From: Planctomycetia bacterium
GTDB taxonomy: Bacteria > Planctomycetota > Planctomycetia > Planctomycetales > Planctomycetaceae
Length of the DNA stretch: 46,191 nucleotides
NCBI GenBank assembly: GCA_026400935.1
Contig: JAPLNX010000113.1
Location: 1 to 46,191, forward strand
Reading direction: 5' to 3'
Shown: one piece after another, positions 25,736 through 34,286 of the stretch
Numbering within the stretch: position 1 is the first letter of the stretch
Layout: the number at the start of each line of letters is the position of its first letter
Translations under genes and position numbers: made by a program
The notes under the pieces: generated by a model
Told to the model about the DNA's origin: nothing
Database searches by the model: none
The model's input: the letters and a program-made list of their open reading frames with translations, nothing else

Positions 25736-26932
25736 CTAAAACTCGCTGCCCGATTCGCTGCCGCTGATCGTGCTGATGCTGCCCCAAATGCCGTAGGGAC
25801 TTTGTCGCCCCGGGTAGTTGATCTGAAACGTGGTCGCGTCAGGAACTTGGTTGGCATCACCTTCTGTATTGGTCACGGTAGAAAGCGTGCTGCTATTAAT
25901 GTTTTCGTTGACGAACCGCACTGTGCCATCGCCCATCATGCAATGAACTCCTCCAGTATGTCGGCTGCTGGGAGTGATGATTGCGGGAACTCCAACCGCT
26001 CCGCTCACCGGACTTGAGGCCGCACAGGAGCATGAGTTCGGCGGATTGATAAATGTCACTCCAGAGTAATATAAGAATCCGGAAGCCCAACGTTCGCCGG
26101 GTAGACCTGTTAAGGAACTGCCCGTGAAATAGCCTTGAGAGCAACTCGCGCGACAGCCGTTGGCAGCGTTCGGGGCAGTGGTGGTCACGGTTGCAAACGT
26201 GGCGACTCTCCCCAGGGCATCTTTGGGGTTGCTCGGATTTCCCAAGTCACGTTCGGCCATAAAGACGGTGTTGCTCAAGCCATCTTGAACCTCGTTCGAA
26301 CGGAGACAACTTCGCCAGGCGAACGGTCCCCGGTTTCGCATGCTCGGTGCGGTTGCCGATCCTGGCGTACCATCAATAGGCAACATCCCGGCATCGTTAG
26401 GCAGCCCAACAATCATGTCTCCCACGTTGAAGGCATAACTAGCATGAGCATGAAAGTCCGTGTTGATTGATCCAGCAGTTGTCCCATACAGCCCCAGGTT
26501 CGTACCTGTTCCAGCGATTTTTTGAGGCACCGTTGATGACGGACAAGTGAAGATGCTGAGTTCGCCACTGATCGCCACGTCGTGAAGACCAGCCGTGGGG
26601 TCACCACCCTGAGTCACTGATTGGTTGGCGATCTGCTGCCAAATGGGATCAAGTTCCATATACGGCAGTAACATTGCTCGCCCCGACAGCCGCCCAAAGT
26701 TGTGATCTGGTGAACCGACTTCCGTCCCACCGCTTAGCGGGCAAAAGCAGGTAAAGGTTCCCTCGTAGTGATACAGCGCAAGCCCCCATTGCTTGAGATT
26801 GTTTTTGCACTGTAGCCGCCGCGCGGCTTCTCGTGCGTTTTGCACGGCGGGTAACAATAAGCCAATGAGAATTGCGATGATGGCAATGACCACAAGGAGT
26901 TCAATCAAAGTAAAGCCGCGTTTCTTCAACAT
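25736..26932 (-). CDS. DUF1559 protein with pseudopilin-type N-terminus
   Basis: 398 residues. The N-terminus [20 protein letters not shown] is a type IV prepilin cleavage/methylation site with a hydrophobic helix, followed by [20 protein letters not shown], the DUF1559 hallmark. The body is Gly/Ser/Thr-rich with several cysteines, and ends with [20 protein letters not shown], the family's usual H-x9-DG-type motif. DUF1559 proteins occur in large numbers in planctomycetes and are thought to be exported by a pseudopilus/type II-like system. AGGAAA lies 8 nt before the ATG. The 218 bp downstream (25518-25735) hold no gene. Confidence 0.96.
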   Translation of the reverse strand: MLKKRGFTLIELLVVIAIIAILIGLLLPAVQNAREAARRLQCKNNLKQWGLALYHYEGTFTCFCPLSGGTEVGSPDHNFGRLSGRAMLLPYMELDPIWQQIANQSVTQGGDPTAGLHDVAISGELSIFTCPSSTVPQKIAGTGTNLGLYGTTAGSINTDFHAHASYAFNVGDMIVGLPNDAGMLPIDGTPGSATAPSMRNRGPFAWRSCLRSNEVQDGLSNTVFMAERDLGNPSNPKDALGRVATFATVTTTAPNAANGCRASCSQGYFTGSSLTGLPGERWASGFLYYSGVTFINPPNSCSCAASSPVSGAVGVPAIITPSSRHTGGVHCMMGDGTVRFVNENINSSTLSTVTNTEGDANQVPDATTFQINYPGRQSPYGIWGSISTISGSESGSEF

Positions 26933-27066
26933 AGTCTGTTTCCTGGCAGAGATTGATCACTCTTTGTCGTGTCTGATCGGCGTGTGATGCCATAACCCCA
27001 CGGCGTATTACCGTGCTAGAAACGAAAGGTCCAACGTGATTCCGACAAAATTCACCACTCCTTAAC

Positions 27067-27088
27067 AAGCCCGCCATTGAGCGGGTTT
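27067..27088 (-). terminator. Hairpin downstream of queC
   Basis: AAGCCCGC (27067-27074) pairs with GCGGGTTT (27081-27088) around a 6-nt loop, with one G-T wobble. It is about 30 bp past the queC stop on the minus strand. Only a short TTGTTAA follows in that direction, so it is a probable but not strong terminator. Confidence 0.5.
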
Positions 27089-27118
27089 GGTTGCTGTCAG
27101 ACCCACGTTGATTGTCCA

Positions 27119-27823
27119 TTAGGTTTGATAATGCAACGGGTCTATCAATCCTGCCTCAATAAATCCTCGACGGCGGAGTTGGCAGGAATCGCAGTGTCCG
27201 CAAGGCTGGCCGAGGCTGTCTGGGTCATAGCAACTGGTTGTCAGACCGTAATCGACACCCAAAGCCATTCCGCGTCGAATGATGTCTGCCTTCGAGAGCG
27301 AAATCAGCGGTGAGTGAATAACGAAACGCCCCGTTCGCTCGACTCCTGCTTTTGTTCCCAAGCGGGCGAGTTCAGCGAACTCTTTAATGAACTCCGGGCG
27401 GCAATCGGGGTAGCCGCTGTAGTCCACCGCATTGACTCCGATGAATAAATCGAACGCGCCGATCACTTCCGACCAACCGAGTGCCAGCGAGAGAAAAATC
27501 GTGTTACGCGCGGGAACGTAAGTGATCGGGATGCCGTTCGTCAGTTCGTCGTCGCTGCGATCCTTAGGGACGTCGATGTTGTCCGTCAGCGCAGAACCGC
27601 CGAACTGACGCAGATCAAGTTCAAAGATCTGATGCTGCTTGACCCCCATCGCCTGACAGACTCTGCGAGACGCTTCTAACTCAAACCGATGCCGCTGACC
27701 GTAATCAATCGACAAGGCGTACAAATCAAAGCCCTGCTGCTGGGCGATCGCTAACACCGTGGCCGAGTCTAATCCGCCGCTTACAAGGACGACTGCTTTT
27801 GCAGGTTTTTCTTTCAGGCTCAT
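27119..27823 (-). CDS. queC: 7-cyano-7-deazaguanine synthase QueC
   Basis: 234 residues. The PP-loop [13 protein letters not shown], then [35 protein letters not shown] and [20 protein letters not shown], plus the zinc-binding cluster [18 protein letters not shown] near the C-terminus, are diagnostic. QueC makes preQ0 from 7-carboxy-7-deazaguanine and ammonia, using ATP, for queuosine synthesis or DNA 7-deazaguanine modification. ATG 27823 gives the usual N-terminus; the frame is open 11 codons further to TTG. No other que genes or dpd genes are nearby. It is divergent from the membrane protein gene at 27866. Confidence 0.96.
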   Translation of the reverse strand: MSLKEKPAKAVVLVSGGLDSATVLAIAQQQGFDLYALSIDYGQRHRFELEASRRVCQAMGVKQHQIFELDLRQFGGSALTDNIDVPKDRSDDELTNGIPITYVPARNTIFLSLALGWSEVIGAFDLFIGVNAVDYSGYPDCRPEFIKEFAELARLGTKAGVERTGRFVIHSPLISLSKADIIRRGMALGVDYGLTTSCYDPDSLGQPCGHCDSCQLRRRGFIEAGLIDPLHYQT

Positions 27824-27865
27824 GACTGTCTCGTGAATAACAAATCGAACACTCAAACTGTCTCA

Positions 27866-28588
27866 ATGGCGCACGAGTATGGTCCAGCAACTGGACGTCG
27901 GCTGCAACCGAAGCCTCGAATTGCGACTTGGAAAACTCACGCCTTCAATACGTTGTCCGTCTCAATCACGCTAGGATCACGTACCAAGCACTGCTGTCGC
28001 TGTCCTGCATGGCCTCCGTTGGGACTCCCTACTGGAAGCGTTCGCGCGTTGTTGACCTTGATTATTGTGGCGGTCGTCGTGACGAAAATAACGTTCGCAC
28101 GCGAACTCGATGCCTTATGGATCGAAACGTTGTTGATTGCGATGGCTCATTACTTCACCTCGCGACGATTTGTCTCTCTGTCGCCAGATGTTTTGCATCG
28201 ATTGGAGCAAGAAGGGGTTATCGAAAACGAGCGACAACCGTTGTACCTCCCGAAAAATTCCATCCGCACGATCATCGTTGGTGCTTTTGTTGGATTGGGA
28301 ATCTATCTCTTTCGCGAACATCGACTCTTTGAAACTCAGGCGCTCGCACTTCTGAGCATGGTCTTTGCGTATCTCTTCGGCGGCTTGGCACGCGGACTAT
28401 CGCACTGGTGGAATCGCCGTCGCGCCAAGCCAGCATCTGGAACTTGGGGAGATCTTAAAGCGTTGATTGTGCTTGGAAGCCTCGTCGCTGTGGGAGGCAT
28501 GGAACTGTTCGTTCCCGATTTGCAACTCCCGACTTACGTGCATCGCATCGTACTTGGGATGACGCTCTTCTACTTTGGGTCACGGTGA
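27866..28588 (+). CDS. Membrane protein of unknown function
   Basis: About 240 residues. The recognisable part begins near GLPTGSVRALLTLIIVAVVV (first transmembrane helix). It continues with IETLLIAMAHYFTSRRFVSL, a loop rich in charged residues, TIIVGAFVGLGIYLF, ALALLSMVFAYLFGGLA and two C-terminal helices (LKALIVLGSLVAVGGMELFV and IVLGMTLFYFG). I do not recognise a named family, but LP-x-GSVRALL followed by a membrane helix is common in planctomycete proteins. The start is uncertain: ATG 27866 lacks a ribosome binding site, and the first 50 codons (Cys, Arg and Pro rich) may not be coding. Confidence 0.65.
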   Translation: MAHEYGPATGRRLQPKPRIATWKTHAFNTLSVSITLGSRTKHCCRCPAWPPLGLPTGSVRALLTLIIVAVVVTKITFARELDALWIETLLIAMAHYFTSRRFVSLSPDVLHRLEQEGVIENERQPLYLPKNSIRTIIVGAFVGLGIYLFREHRLFETQALALLSMVFAYLFGGLARGLSHWWNRRRAKPASGTWGDLKALIVLGSLVAVGGMELFVPDLQLPTYVHRIVLGMTLFYFGSR

Positions 28589-28615
28589 GCCAGTCGAACG
28601 AAAATTCCTCACCAA

Positions 28616-29680
28616 TCAGGCATGGTCGTTGATCACATCCACCATCTGACGCAGGCGTCCCACTTTCTTTCGGTCAAAATTCAACATGATGCGAGGCAAC
28701 GAAAGAAAGTCAGGTTCATCTGACTCAACTCTTTCAGCGGTGGCCCGTTCGATACGACCTGATTCGAGTAGGTTGGAAAAATCGTCGTTCAGCCGTGTGA
28801 GTAGGTCGTCAGAAATCTCTCGATTCAAACGAATCACCAATTTGTTTCGAATGAAACGCATGCTGTGATAGGCGTGATAAAAGTGCAGGATTTCTTCGAT
28901 CGCGTCATCGACACTGTTGGTCACTTTGAAGAGCGACAGGTCTTCCGGAGAAATCAGACCGGGAGTTTCGAGTTCTTCATGGACGTATCTTCGCCACTTC
29001 GACCAATAGTCGTCGTTCGGTTCATCAACACAGACAATCGGCATCAGTTCGTGCTTACCGGTTTGGACCAGCGTCAACGTTTCAAAGCCTTCGTCTTGAG
29101 TGCCGAAACCACCGGGAAAGAGCACAACAGCTCCGACTTCCTTCACGAACAGCAGCTTGCGAGTGAAGAAGTATTTCAGACTAATCAGCTTCGGGTCTTG
29201 ATCAATAATCGGGTTCGCTGATTGCTCGAACGGGAGCATGATGTTAAGCCCCATCGACATTTCGCGACCCGCGCCGACGTGAGCCCCTTCCATGATGCCG
29301 CCACCCGCTCCCGTGAGAACCATCCAGCCCAGCGCAGCGATCTTTCGCCCGAAATCGACCGACTGCTGATAACTCGGATGTTCCGGCTTCAATCGAGCCG
29401 AGCCAAAGACGGTCACTTTGCGATGCTGGCGATACGGAGTGAAGACCTTGAAGGCGTAACGCAGTTCTTTGAAGACTCTCGCCAGTATCTTGATGTCGCC
29501 AATCGCCGCGTTATCTCGGCCGAGCTTGTCCGCAGTGGCTTTTATCTCGTCAATCAACGACTGCTGAGTGATCGGTGTTCGAGCATTCTGACGCGTATCA
29601 ATCGGCGTTCCGTCTGCAAACTCGGACGGGATTTCGTCCGACATTCGGTGCGAAAGGTCTTGAGGTGATTTGTCGGTCAT
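28616..29680 (-). CDS. LOG-family protein (nucleotide 5'-monophosphate phosphoribohydrolase-like)
   Basis: 354 residues. The Rossmann segment [40 protein letters not shown] and [20 protein letters not shown] carry the GGGxGIMEGA and PGGxGTxxE signatures of the LOG (formerly lysine-decarboxylase-like) family. About 90 extra N-terminal residues and a long helical C-terminal tail (about 250-354) distinguish it from the short LOG enzymes. Known members cleave cytokinin riboside 5'-monophosphates or other nucleotides. ATG 29680 has AAGGA 7 nt upstream. It lies 46 bp after the STAS gene on the same strand, so the two may be coregulated. Confidence 0.88.
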   Translation of the reverse strand: MTDKSPQDLSHRMSDEIPSEFADGTPIDTRQNARTPITQQSLIDEIKATADKLGRDNAAIGDIKILARVFKELRYAFKVFTPYRQHRKVTVFGSARLKPEHPSYQQSVDFGRKIAALGWMVLTGAGGGIMEGAHVGAGREMSMGLNIMLPFEQSANPIIDQDPKLISLKYFFTRKLLFVKEVGAVVLFPGGFGTQDEGFETLTLVQTGKHELMPIVCVDEPNDDYWSKWRRYVHEELETPGLISPEDLSLFKVTNSVDDAIEEILHFYHAYHSMRFIRNKLVIRLNREISDDLLTRLNDDFSNLLESGRIERATAERVESDEPDFLSLPRIMLNFDRKKVGRLRQMVDVINDHA

Positions 29681-29726
29681 TGGCTGATCCTTCAACTCAA
29701 ATAACGTTGTGGGTCTGTCTACGAAT

Positions 29727-30110
29727 TCAAGCCGAGAGTGCGTCGAGCGCCTCTTCGCGAGAGTCATAGATCGCCCACAGCGTGTCGAGCGCCGTGATCC
29801 TCAACAACTCACGAACAACCGAACTGACTCCGCACAGAACCAAATCGCCGCCGCGGCTTTTGACTAACTTGTGGCAGCGCAGCAAGAAGGCCAAGAACAC
29901 CGAGCCGAAATACGCGACCTGATGCAAATCAAAAATCACCATCGGAACCGACTTGGCTTTCAGCGGTTCCAAGATGATCGCCGCCGCAGGTTCCATCCAG
30001 TCCCACCGCATGGCTTCCACATTCGGTCCCGGCACGACCACAAAACATCCAGCGTGCCACTGCATTTCAAAGCAGTCTTGAGGGTCAATGGGCTCATTCG
30101 ATTCGAGCAT
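29727..30110 (-). CDS. STAS-domain protein (anti-sigma factor antagonist-like)
   Basis: 127 residues. The fold is visible in [60 protein letters not shown] and [37 protein letters not shown] corresponds to the SpoIIAA phosphorylation loop (VIDLSGV-x-x-DSSGL), with a serine at the expected phosphoacceptor position. It probably controls a partner-switching anti-sigma kinase encoded elsewhere. ATG 30110 is preceded by GGGAAG. The 157 bp between this gene's start and the SpoU gene's stop (30268) hold no gene. Confidence 0.85.
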   Translation of the reverse strand: MLESNEPIDPQDCFEMQWHAGCFVVVPGPNVEAMRWDWMEPAAAIILEPLKAKSVPMVIFDLHQVAYFGSVFLAFLLRCHKLVKSRGGDLVLCGVSSVVRELLRITALDTLWAIYDSREEALDALSA

Positions 30111-30267
30111 TTTGTCTTCCCACAAACGTCCGTTGAAGAAAACTATCGAGAAAAGTGAGCCGACCTAAGTACGTCGCGCCACGCTTCTCCCCCCACGCAT
30201 CCATCGCGAGTGAGGCGGACGTTAGTCCCGCGATTGGTCGAACGTCAAACGGCGTGAGAGGTATTAA

Positions 30268-31059
30268 CTAAGAGTTTGCAATCGTCGCAATCATGATCCC
30301 CGTCGCGACAGAAACATTGAGCGACGTCACGAGCCCGCGGGGAGTAACGCGGCAAATGGTGTCGCAATGTTCGAGAGTGAGACGACGCATCCCTTTTTCT
30401 TCGTTGCCGACGATCAGTAGCCACGGGCGGCCGCGATCAAGTTGTGTCACATCTTCCGTCGCGTGTTCTGAAGTGCCGAGAACCCACAGGCCCGATTCTT
30501 TGGCAACTGTGACTGCGCGAGCCAAGTTCGGGACGATTGAAAAAGGAATGTGTTCGACTCCACCTGCGGCTACGTCGTAGACGGTTCCGTTCATCGGAGC
30601 CGATCGGTCTTTCGTCACCACAATTCCTTGAACTCCAAAGAACGCCGCCGTGCGGAAAATCGCTCCGACGTTGTGCGGGTCTTGCAGGTTGTCGAGTGCC
30701 AACCACAGACCACGTCCGCCTGATCGCGTCGAAACGTCCGAGCAAAGTTGTTCCAGCGACACATCGGTTCGTTCTCGCACCGATGCAGAGATCAACGATT
30801 GCCGTTCGGACTTTTCCTCACGATCGCGATGATCGCGGCGAGCGACCTTGCCCAACTTAGTAATCCGAACTCGACTCGCTTGCGCAGCCTCAATGACTTC
30901 GTTCCACGCAGGGCTCGGTGCTTCAGTTCCGACTCGGATTTCAAAGACATCATCCGGCCGAGTTTGAATGGCGGCTAATACGCTGTGAGGGTTCTTCAAT
31001 TCGAGAGACACGCGGTTTCCTTTATGTGTGTCGAGAACTTCGTTGTCGTTGGGCTTCAT
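30268..31059 (-). CDS. SpoU/TrmH-family RNA 2'-O-methyltransferase (second of pair)
   Basis: 263 residues. The SPOUT knot motifs are complete: WLALDNLQDPHNVGAIFRTA (motif 1, Asn and Arg), PWLLIVGNEEKGMRRL (motif 2) and VTSLNVSVATGIMI (motif 3). The N-terminal region (about 1-105) looks like a degenerate RlmB-type RNA-binding domain. It should methylate a ribose in rRNA or tRNA. It overlaps the upstream SpoU gene by 38 bp; the two share order and motifs but not close sequence, so this is an old tandem pair. Confidence 0.9.
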   Translation of the reverse strand: MKPNDNEVLDTHKGNRVSLELKNPHSVLAAIQTRPDDVFEIRVGTEAPSPAWNEVIEAAQASRVRITKLGKVARRDHRDREEKSERQSLISASVRERTDVSLEQLCSDVSTRSGGRGLWLALDNLQDPHNVGAIFRTAAFFGVQGIVVTKDRSAPMNGTVYDVAAGGVEHIPFSIVPNLARAVTVAKESGLWVLGTSEHATEDVTQLDRGRPWLLIVGNEEKGMRRLTLEHCDTICRVTPRGLVTSLNVSVATGIMIATIANS

Positions 31060-31825
31060 AAAACAAAATCCCCGCCGACACTGCCGCATTTAGAGATTCC
31101 ACAACACCGAACTGCGGGATCGTGACCAGTTCATCACATGTGGCTAATAACTCCGGCTGAATGCCAGTCCCTTCGTTACCGACCACGAATGCCGTCGGGC
31201 CAGTCAGATCGCATTCAAAAAGTGGTCGAGCGGCTTTCTGGCTGGCACCGAATAACCGCACGCCACGTGATTGCAGTTGAGTTGCGAGCGTCAGCAGGTC
31301 GTCTGCTTGAGCAATCGGAAGATGATTCACGGCACCGGCGGAACTTCGCGCGACTTGTACGCTGACTTCCACCTGACCTTGCGATGGCACAAACAGAGCA
31401 TCGACTCCGAGCACGTGAGCCGAGCGAATCACCGCTCCGAAATTATGCGGGTCTTGCAGCCCGTCCAAGATTGCAAACAGCGATCCTGAGTGCGCGGCAT
31501 TTAGCAACTCATCAACGTCATCCCACGGAAACGATCCCATCTTGGCGAGGAATCCTTGATGCTCCTGCGAATGACATAGCTGTGTGAGTCGTTCGGGTGT
31601 CGTCCGGATCAGTTCCACTCGTTCATCACGATCGGAATGTGCGGCCCAATCGAAAGCGAAATCGAGATCGGCCGTCGGTAACAGTTCGTTGACGTATAGC
31701 TCCAGCACCGGCCAACGACCGGCACGCAACGTCTCTAAGACGGCGTGACGCCCCCACAGCCAGCACTTCTGATGATTTCCCAGCAGCTTGGATTTTTTCT
31801 TTTGCCGCCGATACCGCTCGACCAT
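31022..31825 (-). CDS. SpoU/TrmH-family RNA 2'-O-methyltransferase (RlmB-like, first of pair)
   Basis: 267 residues. An RlmB-type N-terminal domain (CWLWGRHAVLETLRAGRWPV, then HSQEHQGFLAKM) is followed by motif 1 FAILDGLQDPHNFGAVIRSA, motif 2 AFVVGNEGTGIQPELLATCD and motif 3 VVESLNAAVSAGILFYEA. RlmB methylates G2251 of 23S rRNA in E. coli; the N-terminal domain and WGRHAVLE favour that role here. I chose ATG 31825 because GGAGGTGGAA precedes it directly; ATG 31837 is also possible. The 220 bp upstream hold only a hairpin (CTGTCGG 31918-31924 with CCGACAG 31934-31940). Confidence 0.9.
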   Translation of the reverse strand: MVERYRRQKKKSKLLGNHQKCWLWGRHAVLETLRAGRWPVLELYVNELLPTADLDFAFDWAAHSDRDERVELIRTTPERLTQLCHSQEHQGFLAKMGSFPWDDVDELLNAAHSGSLFAILDGLQDPHNFGAVIRSAHVLGVDALFVPSQGQVEVSVQVARSSAGAVNHLPIAQADDLLTLATQLQSRGVRLFGASQKAARPLFECDLTGPTAFVVGNEGTGIQPELLATCDELVTIPQFGVVESLNAAVSAGILFYEAQRQRSSRHT

Positions 31826-32048
31826 TTCCACCTCCATATTGTCGGAAAGGTAATGTGAGCTAGTCGTGGTGTCGTCGCTGTGGAAAGGAAATGCTGACTA
31901 AGTGGTCGCACTCCGTACTGTCGGACTAGTAAACCGACAGGATTAGCAGCGATCCCTGTATACGCGGTGGTCAACGCCGACTTCTTGGTTACTGTTCATT
32001 TTCAAGTGAGTCTGTTTGCGTACTACGAGTTGGAACGAAGGTCGGTCT

Positions 32049-32632
32049 ATGGGTCTTGTTGCTCAACGCTCGATGCGGATTGTGGTTGTACTTGTTGTGG
32101 GTGAAGGCCTGCCGGTCTTGGGATTTGCGGGGATGCCGCGACTCAAGGAATGGTGGGATCGTCGGCATCCGCGTGCGGAATCAACTTCAGTGCTCGCAGA
32201 AAAGACAAAACCGCGAGGCTCGTTGGTTGCGGCAATGGCTTGCACGGAGAAGCTACCCGACGAAGTGGTCGCCACTTTGAAGCTCACGACTGCCATCGTT
32301 GAACTCGCACCATCACCAGAACCGTTGAAATTGGCCGACTCTTTGTACCTCAACGCAAACCGATTGGTCATGTGAGTTCGCGGTTTGCTGGTGAGGTAGT
32401 AGAGTTGGGGAAGGTCACGGTGAGTGACTCGGATCGTCCGACAGGCGAACTCGACTTGCCTCGCCCGGTGAGCTTTGGCGATTTCGTCAAAAAAGGGCAA
32501 CTGCTCACTGTGATTTGGAGCAAAGAACTTGGAAAGAAGAACAGCGAACTCATTGAGTCTTGGGCTCAACTGCACACTGATGAGACAAAGCTAAAGCGAC
32601 TGGAGGAGTTATTGAGCAAGGAGCCCGCCTAA
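32049..32632 (+). pseudogene. Efflux RND periplasmic adaptor (HlyD/CusB-like) remnant
   Basis: Residues resembling a planctomycete heavy-metal efflux adaptor start at ATG 32049 with a membrane segment (RIVVVLVVGEGLPVLGFAGM), then LPDEVVATLKLTTAIVELAP and LYLNANRLV. At about 32370 the frame breaks by one base. The continuation VSSRFAGEVVELGKVTVSDS, FVKKGQLLTVIWSKELGKKN and ELIESWAQLHTDETKLKRLE is the barrel-sandwich part of the same protein. It then stops after SKEPA. About half of the adaptor is missing, and the next ORF begins inside the pump gene. Confidence 0.8.
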
Positions 32633-32637
32633 TCGCC

Positions 32638-33501
32638 GTGAAGTTCGGCGTGCGTGGTCGAGACTTGGCAAGCGCCGTTGCGGATGCTCAAGAACAGACC
32701 GCCTCTTTGTTGCTAAAGAAGCCGGGCTACACGACGACATGGAGTGGCGAGTTCCAACAAATGCACGAGGCCGAACGACGCATGGCAGTTGTCAACGTAT
32801 TGTCGATGGTGTTGATCTTCATCATGCTCCATCTGGCGTTTTTCTCATTGCTGGATGCGTTCCTCGTCTTCGCGAACGTAGGCGTGATGTCGATGGGAGG
32901 AATCTGGACGCTGATCCTGACCGGCTTGAATTTCAACATCTCGGCGGCGGTCGGGTTCATCTCGATCTTGGGACTCGCAGTGATGAACGGTCTCCTGATG
33001 GTCTCATCGTTCAATCGTCTGCGTTATCAACAATTGCCGGTTCGCGAAGCGATCGTGCAAGGAACGGAAGGGCTCGTGCGACCGATCACGATGACCGCGC
33101 TCGCGGCAATCCTCGGTCTGCTGCCGGTGGCGTTCTCGACGCAGGTCGGTTCACAATCGCAGCGACCGCTGGCGATCGTCGTGGTCGGCGGCATGATTTC
33201 GACGCTGGTCTTCTTCTTCATCCTCGTGCCGTTGCTCGACAGCTTCTACGGGCTCGCGAGCCGTTGGTTGGTGTCGGACACGCTCACGATTAGACACGTT
33301 TCTCAACCGCACGCATCACTGGGACTACGGCCAGCCGAGTCGTCGCTTTTCGATAGGCGGTACACTCAAATTCGCCCGCGTATTGAGCGATCGCCAAGTT
33401 GCAAGAAACGCGATCCTTACCGCCTTGCCCGAAGAATCCTCAGATTTTGCGATACAACATTGAAATGCCGCGCCAATACTCTGTTGGGAATCGACGACTG
33501 A
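32638..33501 (+). pseudogene. RND efflux pump (CusA/CzcA-like) C-terminal fragment
   Basis: An open frame of 287 codons beginning VKFGVRGRDLASAVADAQEQ, then MVLIFIMLHLAFFSLLDAFL, WTLILTGLNFNISAAVGFIS, ILGLAVMNGLLMVSSFNRLR, REAIVQGTEGLVRPITMTAL, AAILGLLPVAFSTQVGSQSQ and RPLAIVVVGGMISTLVFFFI. This is the last fifth of a CzcA/CusA pump with its final transmembrane helices. Homology ends at about 33260 (DSFYG); the rest is read-through. Over 800 residues are missing. It starts 5 bp after the truncated adaptor, so one deletion joined the two genes. The remainder to 33585 holds no gene. Confidence 0.85.
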
Positions 33502-33585
33502 AACTCGAACCACGGATTTGCGGATGACTACTCACGCCAAATTCTGCTCGGCGATAGATGGCATTCACTGGAGAGGCCACTCCTG

Positions 33586-34182
33586 ATGGATGATCTCACG
33601 GCGCAGGTTGTCGCGAAGGGGCTTCAAGCTGGCGATGTAGAATCGTGGCGAGAGATGTACGACGCATTTGCTCCAGCGGTCTGGAGAATGGTGACTCGCT
33701 GGCTGGGTCCGTCGTCTGGTGAAGTGGCCGATGTCGTTCAAGAAACGTTTCTAGCGGCGGCACGGTCGGCAAGAAATTTTGATTCAGCCAAAGGAACGCT
33801 GTGGTGGTGGCTGTGCGGGATTGCTCGGCATCAGATGGCGTTGCACTGCCGACGCACGACACGACGTCGCGAGATCGTCGGCGAGTTACCGGACATCGAA
33901 CTCGATGATCCGCCGACAGCCTGGAACACGAATCCGTTGGAGGTCGCCGCCCTGTCCGAGCAAGCTTCGGTCGTTCGCGAAGTATTACTCGACTTACCGG
34001 ACGAGTACGCGCTGCTGCTCTCAGCGAAATACTTCGATGAAATCTCAGTCGAGCAACTGGCCGCAGACACACGCAGCAGCGAAGTCGCCGTGAGGTCGAA
34101 ATTGGCCCGGGCACGGCAGGCATTTCGCGGAGTGTTTGAACGCCGAATGGGAGTATCACGCACCTCCTTATTAACCGATTAG
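33586..34182 (+). CDS. ECF-type RNA polymerase sigma factor
   Basis: 198 residues. Region 2: SWREMYDAFAPAVWRMVTRW, EVADVVQETFLAAARSARNF, GTLWWWLCGIARHQMALHCR. Region 4: EVLLDLPDEYALLLSAKYFD, ISVEQLAADTRSSEVAVRSK, LARARQAFRGVF. The order and length fit a group 4 (ECF) sigma factor. A ribosome binding site, GGAGAGG, lies 9 nt before the ATG. It is followed 104 bp later by the giant membrane protein, whose N-terminus is cytoplasmic, the usual arrangement of a sigma factor and its membrane-bound regulator. Confidence 0.95.
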   Translation: MDDLTAQVVAKGLQAGDVESWREMYDAFAPAVWRMVTRWLGPSSGEVADVVQETFLAAARSARNFDSAKGTLWWWLCGIARHQMALHCRRTTRRREIVGELPDIELDDPPTAWNTNPLEVAALSEQASVVREVLLDLPDEYALLLSAKYFDEISVEQLAADTRSSEVAVRSKLARARQAFRGVFERRMGVSRTSLLTD

Positions 34183-34286
34183 GTGAACCGGGCGACATCT
34201 GCCTCCGGACAAGCCGTGCGAGAAAGTCCGGGGGCTGACGCCACTCGGCTCAGTAAGACAACACGACAACAATAGTGAGGTACGTC
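34183..34286 (+). other. Structured spacer between sigma factor and giant gene
   Basis: The 104 bp contain CCGGAC (about 34216-34221) and GTCCGG (about 34237-34242), a 6-bp inverted repeat around AAGCCGTGCGAGAAA, and a further GGGGGCTGACGCC run. It may fold in the mRNA between the two genes and set their translation ratio. No known RNA family is recognised. The ribosome binding site GTGAGG of the next gene is at its 3' end. Confidence 0.4.

Noticed and set aside
34183-34286. Resemblance to RNase P RNA (GAGAAAGTCCGG) or a cobalamin riboswitch (GCCACT)
   Set aside because: Only short words match; the flanking helices and the remaining conserved boxes are missing, and 104 bp is too short for either.
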